Below are positions 1-5,995 of a stretch of 15,217 nucleotides of DNA, one piece after another. Source of the DNA: an uncultured Anaerolineaceae bacterium (GTDB lineage: Bacteria; Chloroflexota; Anaerolineae; Anaerolineales; Anaerolineaceae). The notes under the pieces are model-generated. The model worked only from the letters and a program-made list of their open reading frames with translations, had not been told where the DNA came from and did not search any database. The stretch spans positions 1-15,217 of the forward strand of contig CALCQT010000490.1 of NCBI GenBank assembly GCA_937894825.1, written 5' to 3'. Each line of letters opens with the position of its first letter. Position 1 is the first letter of the stretch. The position numbers and the translations under genes were made by a program.

Positions 1-2
1 TC

Positions 3-428
3 TTTTCAGAATCCACACAGGCGCGCCTGGCTGAATTGGAAAAAGAGAAGAAGACCCTTGAAGGACGGATCACCCAGGAAGAAATAATCACGCCAAAGGT
101 CACAAAGAACCAGGTGATTTTCTGGCTTGAACAATTCAAGGACGGCGACGTATATGATCCGGAATACAGAAAGAAGATTATTGACGTCTTCGTGAAGGCC
201 GTTTTTGTATATGACGATCATATCACGATCACTTATAACTATATCGACGAAAGCGGGCGGCCACGTTCTGTCCAGGTAGACGGCGACAGCTTCCCGACTG
301 ATCCGGCGAAGGGTTCGACTTTGAAGTCTGACCCTCCACCAAAGCAAAATAAGGCGAACCCCTTTGAAGATATTCTGGTCTTCCAGGATTGTTTCGCCTT
401 GATAATAAAAATAGCGGACAGGGTTTAA
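3..428 (+). CDS. Large serine recombinase (integrase), C-terminal fragment
   Basis: This is the last 141 residues of a protein whose frame is open to the left window edge, so the N-terminal resolvase catalytic domain is not visible. What is seen is a charged coiled-coil stretch (about residues 6-25, rich in E/K/L) followed by a segment with FWLEQFKDGDVYDPEYR and IIDVFVKAVFVYDDHITITY. That pattern is typical of the C-terminal end of large serine recombinases from clostridial phages and conjugative elements. Such enzymes integrate and excise the element by attP x attB recombination, and the coiled coil controls synapsis and directionality. The only apparent starts (a TTG at 36) are internal to the frame. 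The gene converges on the lysis genes, and its TAA stop lies in the loop of the terminator at 413-447. The family call is by motif memory, and the fragment could instead belong to a neighbouring mobile element. Confidence 0.8.
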   Translation, partial: FSESTQARLAELEKEKKTLEGRITQEEIITPKVTKNQVIFWLEQFKDGDVYDPEYRKKIIDVFVKAVFVYDDHITITYNYIDESGRPRSVQVDGDSFPTDPAKGSTLKSDPPPKQNKANPFEDILVFQDCFALIIKIADRV

Positions 429-447
429 TTTCCCCGTCCGCTTTTTC
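413..447. terminator. Bidirectional intrinsic terminator between recombinase and holin genes
   Basis: A perfect 7-bp stem AGCGGAC (413-419) / GTCCGCT (436-442), extended by GGG (421-423) against CCCC (432-435), is followed by TTTTT on the + strand. On the - strand it is followed by an A/T-rich run (ATTTTTAT, from 404-412). It lies between two convergent genes, so it can end both transcripts. The recombinase stop codon (426-428) is in the loop. Confidence 0.8.
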
Positions 448-451
448 GTGT

Positions 452-682
452 TTAAGTATCTGCCGAATCGCTGTTTGATTCGCCGCCAGCATTGCCGCCG
501 GTGTCCTTCTTTTCGTGCTGTGTGCCGAAATAGAAAGCGATCACCATTGTCACGATCTGCATTGTTGCCTGTGCGTCAAATACCCCACGAAGGGCAAGGA
601 TCGCGAAGACGGCGATCACGACGAAGGTGACAATCGTCTTTACATTGATCAAAGAAGCCAGCTTTTCCGATAAAGTTTTCAT
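452..682 (-). CDS. Holin-like small membrane protein
   Basis: A 76-aa protein with a short charged N-terminus, a strong hydrophobic helix at about residues 14-32 and a second, weaker hydrophobic segment at about 41-56 that ends in FYFGTQ. Its tail is hydrophilic and Gly/Ser/Asp-rich. The size, the two membrane segments, the charged C-terminus and the position after the endolysin fit a phage holin, which forms the membrane lesion that releases the endolysin. The segment ending AFYFGTQ is familiar from small membrane proteins of clostridial prophages. The ATG overlaps the stop of the upstream gene (ATGA), and the SD GGAGGG lies inside the end of that gene, so the two are translationally coupled. 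Holin function is inferred from size, topology and context; there is no catalytic motif to confirm it. Confidence 0.65.
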   Translation of the reverse strand: MKTLSEKLASLINVKTIVTFVVIAVFAILALRGVFDAQATMQIVTMVIAFYFGTQHEKKDTGGNAGGESNSDSADT

Positions 683-972
683 CTTTCTGTTCCCTCCAAT
701 CTGTTAATTCGGTGATGTGCCTGTTTTGCCGATTCTTCGACAGCGGTCAGGCGTTCCGCAATTTTTATATACTGTTCGTCCTGCTTGTCCTGTTTGCGCT
801 TAATGTCGTCAATACCAGCTTTGATATAGCCGATTTCAGTCAGAAAGACGCCGTCGTTTTTCCCTTCTTCGGCCGCGTCTTTTTCACTGTTCTTTTTGAA
901 AGTCGCCACACCGATTCCGGCGCCAAGCAAGGCACAAGCGATCGAAATGACGACTGTCAATTCAACTGTCAT
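679..972 (-). CDS. Membrane-anchored coiled-coil protein of the lysis module
   Basis: A 97-aa protein with an N-terminal transmembrane segment (about residues 4-22, VELTVVISIACALLGAGIGV). After it comes a long charged region that looks like a coiled coil (about 45-95, with KRKQDKQDEQYIK and ERLTAVEESAKQAHHRINRLE). The ATG at 972 is chosen over the longer upstream reading (to 1110) because GGGGTGA lies 5-11 bases before it. Similar single-TM coiled-coil proteins sit beside holins in many clostridial prophages. The ending AHHRINRLE resembles the HxRIDxLE pattern of XhlA-like accessory proteins, but XhlA carries its membrane segment at the C-terminus, so orthology is not claimed. It is probably a holin partner or regulator, which is inference from context. 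Confidence 0.6.
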   Translation of the reverse strand: MTVELTVVISIACALLGAGIGVATFKKNSEKDAAEEGKNDGVFLTEIGYIKAGIDDIKRKQDKQDEQYIKIAERLTAVEESAKQAHHRINRLEGTER

Positions 973-992
973 AGATTCACCCCGCTTTCCGG

Positions 993-2348
993 TTATGCCG
1001 GTAATTTTAAGACCTGGCCGGCGTAGATAGTCGTTCCGGACAGACCGTTCAGTTTTTGAATTTCGGGCCACCTGGACCCATTTCCAAGCTGTGACTGTGC
1101 GATCTGCCACAGACTGTCACCCTTCTTTACCGTGTAGGTCTTCGGCGCCGGTGTGGACGTACCGGACTTTCCGGAAGGGATTTTAATTTTCTGGCCGACA
1201 TAAATGACGTTCGGGTTTGCGATCCCGTTATATGCGGCCAATGCCTGGTATGTCGTTCCATAAGCGGACGCAATTTTTGAAAGCGTATCGCCGCTTTTTA
1301 CTGTGTAAACAGTTTCAGAAGGCGGCTGTGAATTTTCGCCAGAAGAAGGAACTTTCACGTCCCAGGCCGTCAGGTTGTACTTTTCGATCAGGTTGATCAG
1401 CTTGTTTGTGTATTCCGGATCAGTAGCGTAACCGTCTTCGCGAACATATTGACAGGCCAGTTTATAGTCGGTCAAGCCGCGAAGGTTCTTGTAACGATCA
1501 AGTCGGTTGAACAAGGCTGAATGATCCGCGACAGATTCCGCCCATGAAGGGTATTTCCTGAATGTAGCGTCAACGGTGATATATTTCGACCCGTCCCATT
1601 CCTGCGTCTTGCAGGTGTAGCCGGCGCCGTTATATGCCCCCTTGATTCCGAACAGGTTATTCGCGGCCGTTGCCAGGCCGGACTTCCCCCAGCCAGATTC
1701 AAGGATTGCCTGGGCGATCGTCAGGGAAGCCAGGATTCCGGACGTCTTCATATCAGCCGACGCCATAGGTCCGATCTTATTGATAAAGGTTTCCTGTTCA
1801 GTGTTGCCTTTTGAAATAGGTGAACCGCTGTTCTGATCCGCCTGGTCATATTCGATATAAGGGCATTTCAGCCAGTTTGTCCAGTTACGATCAGACAGCT
1901 TTGTCTGACATACGCCGTCACCAAATTTTGTGTTATTTGTGGATTCAATCACCAGGCCGCCGCCGATATAGACGCCGATATGGCCGTCAAGCCAGACACA
2001 GACGCCGGGGATTTCAGGAATAGTTCCGATCGGTCCTTTTTCTGTTGCCGCCTGGAACATACCGTTCGCGCTCTTGTCGGTGTTGGCACTGTAATTCGGG
2101 GACCCGAAGCCGCCCCAGTAATAGGACTTAATCAGACCGACACAATCCACGCCGTAGAAGTCTCTTCCAATCAGTGAACGGAATTTCTGGACGCGTGCGG
2201 GATTGTACCAGTCCGGATATTGGTTTACTTTTCCGGAAATATATGATTCCGTGACCAGTCGCATAATACCGCCCCACATATAGACGGTCTTTGTTTTAAG
2301 GGCCTTTTTGACATAGTCAACCAGGCCGGAAGCTGTAAATGTTGACAT
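993..2348 (-). CDS. Endolysin: NlpC/P60-like peptidase + glucosaminidase + two LysM
   Basis: A 451-aa peptidoglycan hydrolase with four parts in order. First is an N-terminal NlpC/P60-like cysteine peptidase (about residues 1-165), with candidate nucleophile C69 in [14 protein letters not shown] and candidate H123 in [11 protein letters not shown]. Second is a glucosaminidase-type domain (about 188-330), with E217 in [10 protein letters not shown] and the signature NNLFGIKG. Third and fourth are two LysM cell-wall-binding repeats (about 348-391 and 405-450, with YTVKSGDTL and [10 protein letters not shown]). The enzyme should cut both stem-peptide and glycan bonds at the end of infection. There is no signal peptide, so export would depend on the holin. 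Start: ATG at 2348, seven bases after AAAGGAG; the longer TTG start at 2366 lies upstream of the SD and was rejected. A hairpin separates this gene from the tail genes. The domain assignments are by motif. Confidence 0.9.
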   Translation of the reverse strand: MSTFTASGLVDYVKKALKTKTVYMWGGIMRLVTESYISGKVNQYPDWYNPARVQKFRSLIGRDFYGVDCVGLIKSYYWGGFGSPNYSANTDKSANGMFQAATEKGPIGTIPEIPGVCVWLDGHIGVYIGGGLVIESTNNTKFGDGVCQTKLSDRNWTNWLKCPYIEYDQADQNSGSPISKGNTEQETFINKIGPMASADMKTSGILASLTIAQAILESGWGKSGLATAANNLFGIKGAYNGAGYTCKTQEWDGSKYITVDATFRKYPSWAESVADHSALFNRLDRYKNLRGLTDYKLACQYVREDGYATDPEYTNKLINLIEKYNLTAWDVKVPSSGENSQPPSETVYTVKSGDTLSKIASAYGTTYQALAAYNGIANPNVIYVGQKIKIPSGKSGTSTPAPKTYTVKKGDSLWQIAQSQLGNGSRWPEIQKLNGLSGTTIYAGQVLKLPA

Positions 2349-2373
2349 ATTAAATGCTCCTTTCAAAAGATAA

Positions 2374-2410
2374 CCCCCTGGGAAGTGATCCCCAGGGGGC
2401 CGTTCTTTTT
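2374..2410. terminator. Strong hairpin with flanking A/T tracts between tail and lysis genes
   Basis: A 9-bp perfect stem CCCCCTGGG (2374-2382) / CCCAGGGGG (2391-2399) with an 8-nt loop. In the + direction it is followed by TTCTTTTTTTT, a classic intrinsic terminator for antisense transcripts. In the - (gene) direction it is followed by TTATCTTTT, a weaker tract, so it may end or attenuate tail transcription before the endolysin gene. It lies 26 bases upstream of the endolysin start. Confidence 0.7.
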
Positions 2411-2420
2411 TTTGCGTCGC

Positions 2421-2552
2421 TTACTGGGCGGCGTCTTCAATGTAACCCATTTCGACCAAGTACGCGGTTACGCGTGGCCGAAGACCATTCGGGACGTTTT
2501 CAAGCTGAATCTTTCCCAGAATGATTTCGCCGGCATAAAGACGAACTAACAT
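2421..2552 (-). CDS. Small phage protein (CD1375/XkdX-like), copy 2
   Basis: A 43-aa protein with the pattern LVRLYAGEIILGKIQLENVPNGLRPRV written here in part: LVRLYAGEI, then ENVPNGLRPRV, then an aliphatic/acidic end (VEMGYIEDAAQ). It belongs to the very short proteins found between the tail fibre and lysis genes of clostridial prophages, where a VP..L...V core is shared (CD1375-like family, by recall). The ATG at 2552 follows AGGAGGTCTTCGAA; a longer reading to 2612 starts inside the previous gene's spacer and was rejected. It resembles the next upstream gene (2613-2753), suggesting a duplication. The function is unknown. Confidence 0.65.
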   Translation of the reverse strand: MLVRLYAGEIILGKIQLENVPNGLRPRVTAYLVEMGYIEDAAQ

Positions 2553-2612
2553 TTCGAAGACCTCCTTTCCGAAAAATATCCTTGCAAGGAATATGAAAAC
2601 GGTGGTCCGCAA

Positions 2613-2753
2613 TTAGACCACCTCGTTTTCCTGTGTTTCCTGATCGGACGAAAGTGCCGCTTCGACTTTGCTTTTAAGGCCGGCCGGAACGTCTTCAATG
2701 GTCAAATTACCGGCTTTGATTTCATTGACATATAACTGAACCAGTTTAGACAT
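2613..2753 (-). CDS. Small phage protein (CD1375/XkdX-like), copy 1
   Basis: A 46-aa protein, beginning MSKLVQLYVNEIKAGNLTIE and followed by DVPAGLKSKVEAAL and an acidic tail. It shares the layout LV.LY..EI..G...E.VP.GL...V with the neighbouring gene at 2421-2552. It has a strong SD (GGAAGGAGGA) 6-8 bases before the ATG at 2753. It is too short for most gene finders, but the SD, the spacing and the similarity to its neighbour support a real gene. The function is unknown; related small proteins lie between baseplate or fibre genes and lysis genes in PBSX-like phages. Confidence 0.65.
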   Translation of the reverse strand: MSKLVQLYVNEIKAGNLTIEDVPAGLKSKVEAALSSDQETQENEVV

Positions 2754-2773
2754 GGCGTGTCCTCCTTCCTCGT

Positions 2774-2917
2774 TTATTCAGCGAACACAACGTCGCAAAT
2801 TTCCATGATACAGCCTTTCAGAAGTTCGTTTTCCTCTAATAGCTGTTTGATCAGAAGGTCCTTTTCGTTTTCCTTCTTGTCCTTCGGTACATAATCACAT
2901 TCTTTAGGATCAAACAT
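2774..2917 (-). CDS. Small coiled-coil phage protein
   Basis: A 47-aa protein with an acidic, lysine-rich N-terminus (MFDPKECDYVPKDKKENEKD). A leucine-rich helix with coiled-coil spacing follows (LLIKQLLEENELLKGCIMEI), and the protein ends in CDVVFAE. Short proteins with an E.E.LK.CI.E....V.. ending are common just after tail fibre genes in clostridial and other Firmicutes prophages (recall, not searched). SD AAGGAGGG lies 7-8 bases before the ATG at 2917, overlapping the stop of the DGR target gene, so it is in the same operon. The function is unknown; a structural adaptor or fibre chaperone role would be a guess. Confidence 0.6.
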   Translation of the reverse strand: MFDPKECDYVPKDKKENEKDLLIKQLLEENELLKGCIMEICDVVFAE

Positions 2918-2932
2918 TTCGATTCCCTCCTT

Positions 2933-4639
2933 TTAGGCGAACCTGATCGTCGCCTGAATAACTTCGATCGTCTGGGTTCCCTTCGTAAGCGTGAAGCGAT
3001 ACGCCAGGCCGTTAGTCGTTTCGACGGTCGTGTTCGCGAACGTGTGGACGTACAGATTGACCTTCGACGTGATGTCTTCCCATACCGGCGAAGGATCGAA
3101 GGGATTGTTCGACACTTCGCAATGAAGGACGCTATCGGAAGGCCTGTCCGAAGGATAGAGTGACACGAAGCATTTTGTGACCAGTTCGTCCGTAGAGAAC
3201 GCGCGGGAAGCGGCGATTCTGGTGACGGTTCGGCTGAACGTGATCACACGCTGGGCCGTTCCTCCGGCGCCGTCGTTGACACTGATCGTCAAGGTATGCG
3301 ATCCGGCCAGAAGTCGAAGCCATACAGAAGACAGGTCAGCCGTGTTCGTTGCGCCGTTTGTTGCGGTATAGGTGCGAAGGGTGATTGTTTCCGCTCCGTT
3401 TGTTACCGCTTCGGTGACGGTCAAGGTCTGGCTGGCCGATTCAGCGTCGGTCACTGTGTAGTCGTATGTCAAAGGCGCCGTCTTCGCGCCTACGTTCTGA
3501 TCTGAACCGCTGATCACCGGGTTCGTGTTGTACGAAATAGGCGTCGGTGTCCCGGTCCTGTATGCCGATTCAGCGCCCAGGGAATCGACCGCCTTCACGC
3601 GGACCTGATAATTCGTTCCGGACGACGGGACGGTGTCTGTGATCGAAGTAGAAGACGTGATTCCGATCTGGACATAGGCCCCGGAATCGACGCGACGTTC
3701 GAAGACATAATTTATCGGATTTCCTTCCGGATCAGTCGATCCGCCTGTGGTAATGGTTATGGATTGACCAGCGCGTGGGGTTCCGTGAGAAATTGAAGAC
3801 GGGGTTGTGGGCGGCTGGTTCCACTGGATAATATAAGCGCCGTCGGTATCCACAGAATCAGATACCAAGATTCCAGAACCCACTTCCAAAGCCGGCCGAA
3901 CGCCATTGCTGCCATCGTACGCGTCGCCGTTGTTGAGCGCGCCGCCCGTGTTGACATACCGCGCGCTGCTCGAATCGCCGGCGTACGGGGTTCTTAACCA
4001 CCAGTACCAGGGGGAAGAAGCGTTCAGGCTGGAATTTGTGTATTCGGAAGCGCTGACAGCTTCGGCCGTCGGGTTCGCCTTTCTGCTGTTGTCATTGCTG
4101 AATAGGTCCCACTTCGTACCTTCTGCGACGCTGTTTTCGTTCGCCAGGCCGACTTCTGTGTTTGAAAGAAGATAGACCTTTCGGGTTATGTCTTCATAAC
4201 CTCCGCCGTCGGTGACTGTATTCTTCGCGACCCTGATCGTACTGTCAAGGATTGCATTCCTGAAACTTTCTTCGAAGAAGGACAGGAAGCCAGGCTGGGC
4301 GTCATATTCGTTATAGTTCGACCAGACGTTCGCATTGTTAGGCGGTGCGTCGTAGGAATGGCGCGCGCTGTACCATGCGCCGGCGCCGGCCGCACTGTTC
4401 AGCCATTGATCAATATTCGATTGGCTGTAACGGTTATTTCCGTATTGCTTGCGGTTGTTGTCCGGGTTGCTGGCTTCAATCGCGTCGAAGCATTTCAGGG
4501 TGATAATTTTTTCGGCTATCAGCTTCGTTCTTCCGGAAGCCTGGTGTCCGACAATGAATCGAATGACGCTATTGTTGTACTTCGTGTTCACGGACTTCAC
4601 GATTGATCCAACGGGTAACGTCGATATTAACTTTGCCAT
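2933..4639 (-). CDS. DGR target protein: variable DUF6273-like domain plus fibronectin/Ig-like C-terminal part
   Basis: This 568-aa protein is diversified by the retroelement and is probably a receptor-binding tail-tip or fibre protein. Residues about 1-260 form a DUF6273-like domain: NNRYSQSNIDQWLNS (about 90-105), KVYLLSNTEVGL, WYWWLRTP (about 211-218) and GVRPAL (246-251). The variable repeat covers residues about 217-251. Compared with the template, the changed residues are Y219, D222, S224, S225, Y228, G232, A234, G238, D239, D242, S244 and A250. By analogy with the C-type-lectin folds of Mtd and TvpA these would line a ligand surface. Residues about 272-365 look like a fibronectin type III domain, about 370-465 like an Ig/cadherin-type domain, and the last 100 are beta-rich and unassigned. 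Having VR in the first half of the protein is unusual. The ATG at 4639 follows GGAGGGTTATC and lies within the end of the RT gene. Confidence 0.85.
   Translation of the reverse strand: MAKLISTLPVGSIVKSVNTKYNNSVIRFIVGHQASGRTKLIAEKIITLKCFDAIEASNPDNNRKQYGNNRYSQSNIDQWLNSAAGAGAWYSARHSYDAPPNNANVWSNYNEYDAQPGFLSFFEESFRNAILDSTIRVAKNTVTDGGGYEDITRKVYLLSNTEVGLANENSVAEGTKWDLFSNDNSRKANPTAEAVSASEYTNSSLNASSPWYWWLRTPYAGDSSSARYVNTGGALNNGDAYDGSNGVRPALEVGSGILVSDSVDTDGAYIIQWNQPPTTPSSISHGTPRAGQSITITTGGSTDPEGNPINYVFERRVDSGAYVQIGITSSTSITDTVPSSGTNYQVRVKAVDSLGAESAYRTGTPTPISYNTNPVISGSDQNVGAKTAPLTYDYTVTDAESASQTLTVTEAVTNGAETITLRTYTATNGATNTADLSSVWLRLLAGSHTLTISVNDGAGGTAQRVITFSRTVTRIAASRAFSTDELVTKCFVSLYPSDRPSDSVLHCEVSNNPFDPSPVWEDITSKVNLYVHTFANTTVETTNGLAYRFTLTKGTQTIEVIQATIRFA
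3845..3866 (-). promoter_or_regulatory. Hairpin/cruciform downstream of VR
   Basis: On the - strand GGTATC (3866-3861) and GATACC (3850-3845) form a perfect 6-bp inverted repeat with a 10-nt loop, starting 20 bp after the end of VR. In the Bordetella phage DGR, a short inverted repeat just 3' of VR promotes retrohoming. This one is longer in loop, shorter in stem and further away, and it is inside the coding sequence, so its role is inferred. Confidence 0.45.
3887..3991 (-). repeat. DGR variable repeat (VR)
   Basis: This 105-bp segment aligns gap-free to the template repeat at 5864-5968 (offset 1977). There are 13 differences, at 3891, 3909, 3916, 3925, 3927, 3928, 3940, 3945, 3958, 3966, 3969, 3976 and 3985. 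On the coding (-) strand every one is an A in TR: ten are G in VR, two T and one C. No other base type differs. The 3' end on the - strand (GGCGTTCGGCCGG then CTTTGG) is GC-rich and nearly invariant, matching the expected initiation of mutagenic homology region. Confidence 0.97.
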
Positions 4640-5699
4640 GATAACCCTCCAATTCTTTAGAAAATAGGCAGTAGAACAATTCGTCCGTCTGCCTTATAAG
4701 GTGGTGACTATTCCCGTGTTCAGCATGGCCTGTCCAGCTTGCGTATGAAGCCAGGATCGTTTCAAAGTCGATCCGGCCTTCGTCAAGCAATCCGCGGAAT
4801 TTTTTCAGCTTCCGGCGGATTCGGTTCTTGCTGTCACGGCGAATTTTCTGAACGACCTTTCCACTGTCCGTCATGAAAGTCCTGAATCCCAGGAAGTCGA
4901 TTCCCTGTTTCAGTGGGAAGATCGCTGTCTTCTGGTTCAGTTCCAGGCCCAGGGCTTCGACATACCGGCGTATTTCGTCCAGGCAATAACGAAGGTGGTC
5001 CTTGTCGTTGTGGATCAGATAGAAGTCGTCCATGTACCGGCCGTAATATTTGATTCCCAAGCGTTCCTTGATAAAATGATCCATTCCGGAAAGATAGAGG
5101 ACCGCGAACCATTGGCTGGTATGATTGCCGATCGGGATTCCTTTTCCTTCGGTGGAATCAATTATCATGTCAAGAAGCCACAGAACGTCCGGATCGTGAA
5201 TGACCCGGCGAAGCTGTGACTTCAAAACGCCATGATCTATACTGTAAAAATACTTTTTAACGTCACATTTCAGGACCCAGCCGTCTGCCCCGTATTGCCG
5301 GTAATATTTCCGCATGAACATTTTCAGGCGGTCAAGTCCGAAATGTGTTCCTTTCCCTTTCTGGCTTGCGTAGTTGTCAAAAATGAATGTCTTTTGAAGG
5401 TGCGGTTCCAGGACGTTATCGCAAAGGCTGTGCTGGACGATCTTGTCGCGGAACGAATTATACATGATCAATCTTTCCTTCGGTTCGTACACCATGAAAC
5501 AGTTGTACGGGCTAAGTCGGTATTTCTTCGACGTCAGCATATAGTGAAGGAATGTAAGGTTTTCAAGTGCGTTGATCTCATATTTCACGACCGCATATTT
5601 CCAGCGTTTACCCTTCCGGGCTTCCATGTATGCCGCATAAAGATTATTCAGGTCTGCCAATTTCGCGAAGTCAGAAACCGGGATCTGTTCTTCGCTCAA
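4569..5699 (-). CDS. DGR reverse transcriptase
   Basis: A 376-aa reverse transcriptase of the diversity-generating retroelement class. It copies the TR RNA into cDNA with errors at adenines, and the cDNA then replaces VR. Visible motifs in order are the NYASQKGKGTH block (109-119), palm motif A with D146 in LKCDVKKYFYSID, the DGR hallmark IGxxxSQ as IGNHTSQW (190-197), the catalytic YMDD (222-225, in YYGRYMDDFYLI) and DFLGFR (268-273). A basic thumb-like region (RRDSKNRIRRKLKK) follows. All catalytic aspartates are present and the length is normal for the family, so it looks intact. The start is TTG at 5699 after AAGGAGGA, with 7-nt spacing. The last 23 codons overlap the target gene (4569-4639) in another frame. 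There is no maturase or endonuclease domain, which argues against a group II intron RT. Confidence 0.95.
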   Translation of the reverse strand: MSEEQIPVSDFAKLADLNNLYAAYMEARKGKRWKYAVVKYEINALENLTFLHYMLTSKKYRLSPYNCFMVYEPKERLIMYNSFRDKIVQHSLCDNVLEPHLQKTFIFDNYASQKGKGTHFGLDRLKMFMRKYYRQYGADGWVLKCDVKKYFYSIDHGVLKSQLRRVIHDPDVLWLLDMIIDSTEGKGIPIGNHTSQWFAVLYLSGMDHFIKERLGIKYYGRYMDDFYLIHNDKDHLRYCLDEIRRYVEALGLELNQKTAIFPLKQGIDFLGFRTFMTDSGKVVQKIRRDSKNRIRRKLKKFRGLLDEGRIDFETILASYASWTGHAEHGNSHHLIRQTDELFYCLFSKELEGYHGKVNIDVTRWINREVREHEVQQ

Positions 5700-5709
5700 T
5701 ATAAAATCC
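5698..5709. repeat. 12-bp direct repeat, RT-proximal copy
   Basis: AATATAAAATCC on the + strand (GGATTTTATATT on the gene strand) lies between the RT Shine-Dalgarno and its TTG start. An exact copy is at 5983-5994, so the pair brackets the TR and spacer RNA segment. Confidence 0.8.
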
Positions 5710-5863
5710 TCCTTGCCGCTTATAGTCCGGGCGTCGTAGCCGAAGCCCTCGCGTCAGCAATCTTGTGTTTACCCTGGCCTTTCCGGCGGCGGGAAGGATA
5801 TGTCCTCCTTTGTTGGGGTTCTCTGCTTTCGGGTTCTTCGCCGTACTCGGTCACGATTTCCAC
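5700..5863 (-). ncRNA. DGR spacer RNA region between TR and RT
   Basis: These 164 bases, transcribed downstream of TR and ending at the RT start, hold no convincing gene. In the Bordetella phage DGR a spacer of about 140 nt in the same position is part of the TR RNA; it folds, binds RT-Avd and primes cDNA synthesis. The similar length and place here suggest the same job. Possible local stems can be seen, for example CCTTCC against GGAAAGG with one bulge (about 5772-5791), and a C-UUCG-G tetraloop inside GGGCTTCGGCT (about 5739-5749). I did not fold it. Confidence 0.55.
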
Positions 5864-5968
5864 CAAATCCGGCCGAACGCCATTGTTGCCATTGTACGCG
5901 TTGTTGTTGTTGAGCGTGCCGTCCGTGTTGACATTCCGCGCGTTGTTCGAATTGCCGGCGTTCGGGGT
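5864..5968 (-). repeat. DGR template repeat (TR)
   Basis: This is the non-coding template for the variable repeat. On the - strand it contains 32 adenines and, read in the VR frame, 13 Asn codons (nine AAC, four AAT), so mutated adenines change residues without easily making stops. Thirteen of the adenines differ in VR; all 73 other bases are identical. It lies 27 bp after the avd stop and 164 bp before the RT start. An ATG at 5977 makes an 85-aa reading frame across TR, but it lacks a convincing SD and is probably incidental. Confidence 0.97.
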
Positions 5969-5982
5969 ACAGGACATACCCT

Positions 5983-5994
5983 AATATAAAATCC
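5983..5994. repeat. 12-bp direct repeat, avd-proximal copy
   Basis: AATATAAAATCC on the + strand, an exact copy of 5698-5709. It starts directly after the avd stop codon on the gene strand. Confidence 0.8.
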
Positions 5995-5995
5995 G

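Noticed and set aside
973..1110. N-terminal extension of the coiled-coil lysis protein to 1110
   Set aside because: The extension overlaps the end of the endolysin gene; the ATG at 972 has a good SD and begins a clean membrane segment.
2349..2366. Longer endolysin start (TTG at 2366)
   Set aside because: It lies upstream of the AAAGGAG ribosome site that serves the ATG at 2348.
5720..5977. 85-aa reading frame across TR and spacer, starting MSCTPNAGNSNN
   Set aside because: The frame is that of VR, so it is open by descent from the coding copy. There is no convincing SD, and the downstream part is an Arg/Lys-rich sequence with no family pattern. TR is best read as a non-coding template.
5232..5984. 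250-codon open frame on the + strand, antisense to RT and TR
   Set aside because: It is antisense to a clear reverse transcriptase, has no recognisable pattern and is explained by the codon bias of the real gene.
5983..5988. TATATT as a -10 box for a private TR promoter
   Set aside because: No -35-like hexamer at 16-18 bp upstream, and the same bases recur in front of the RT start as a spacer, so there is no support for a promoter.
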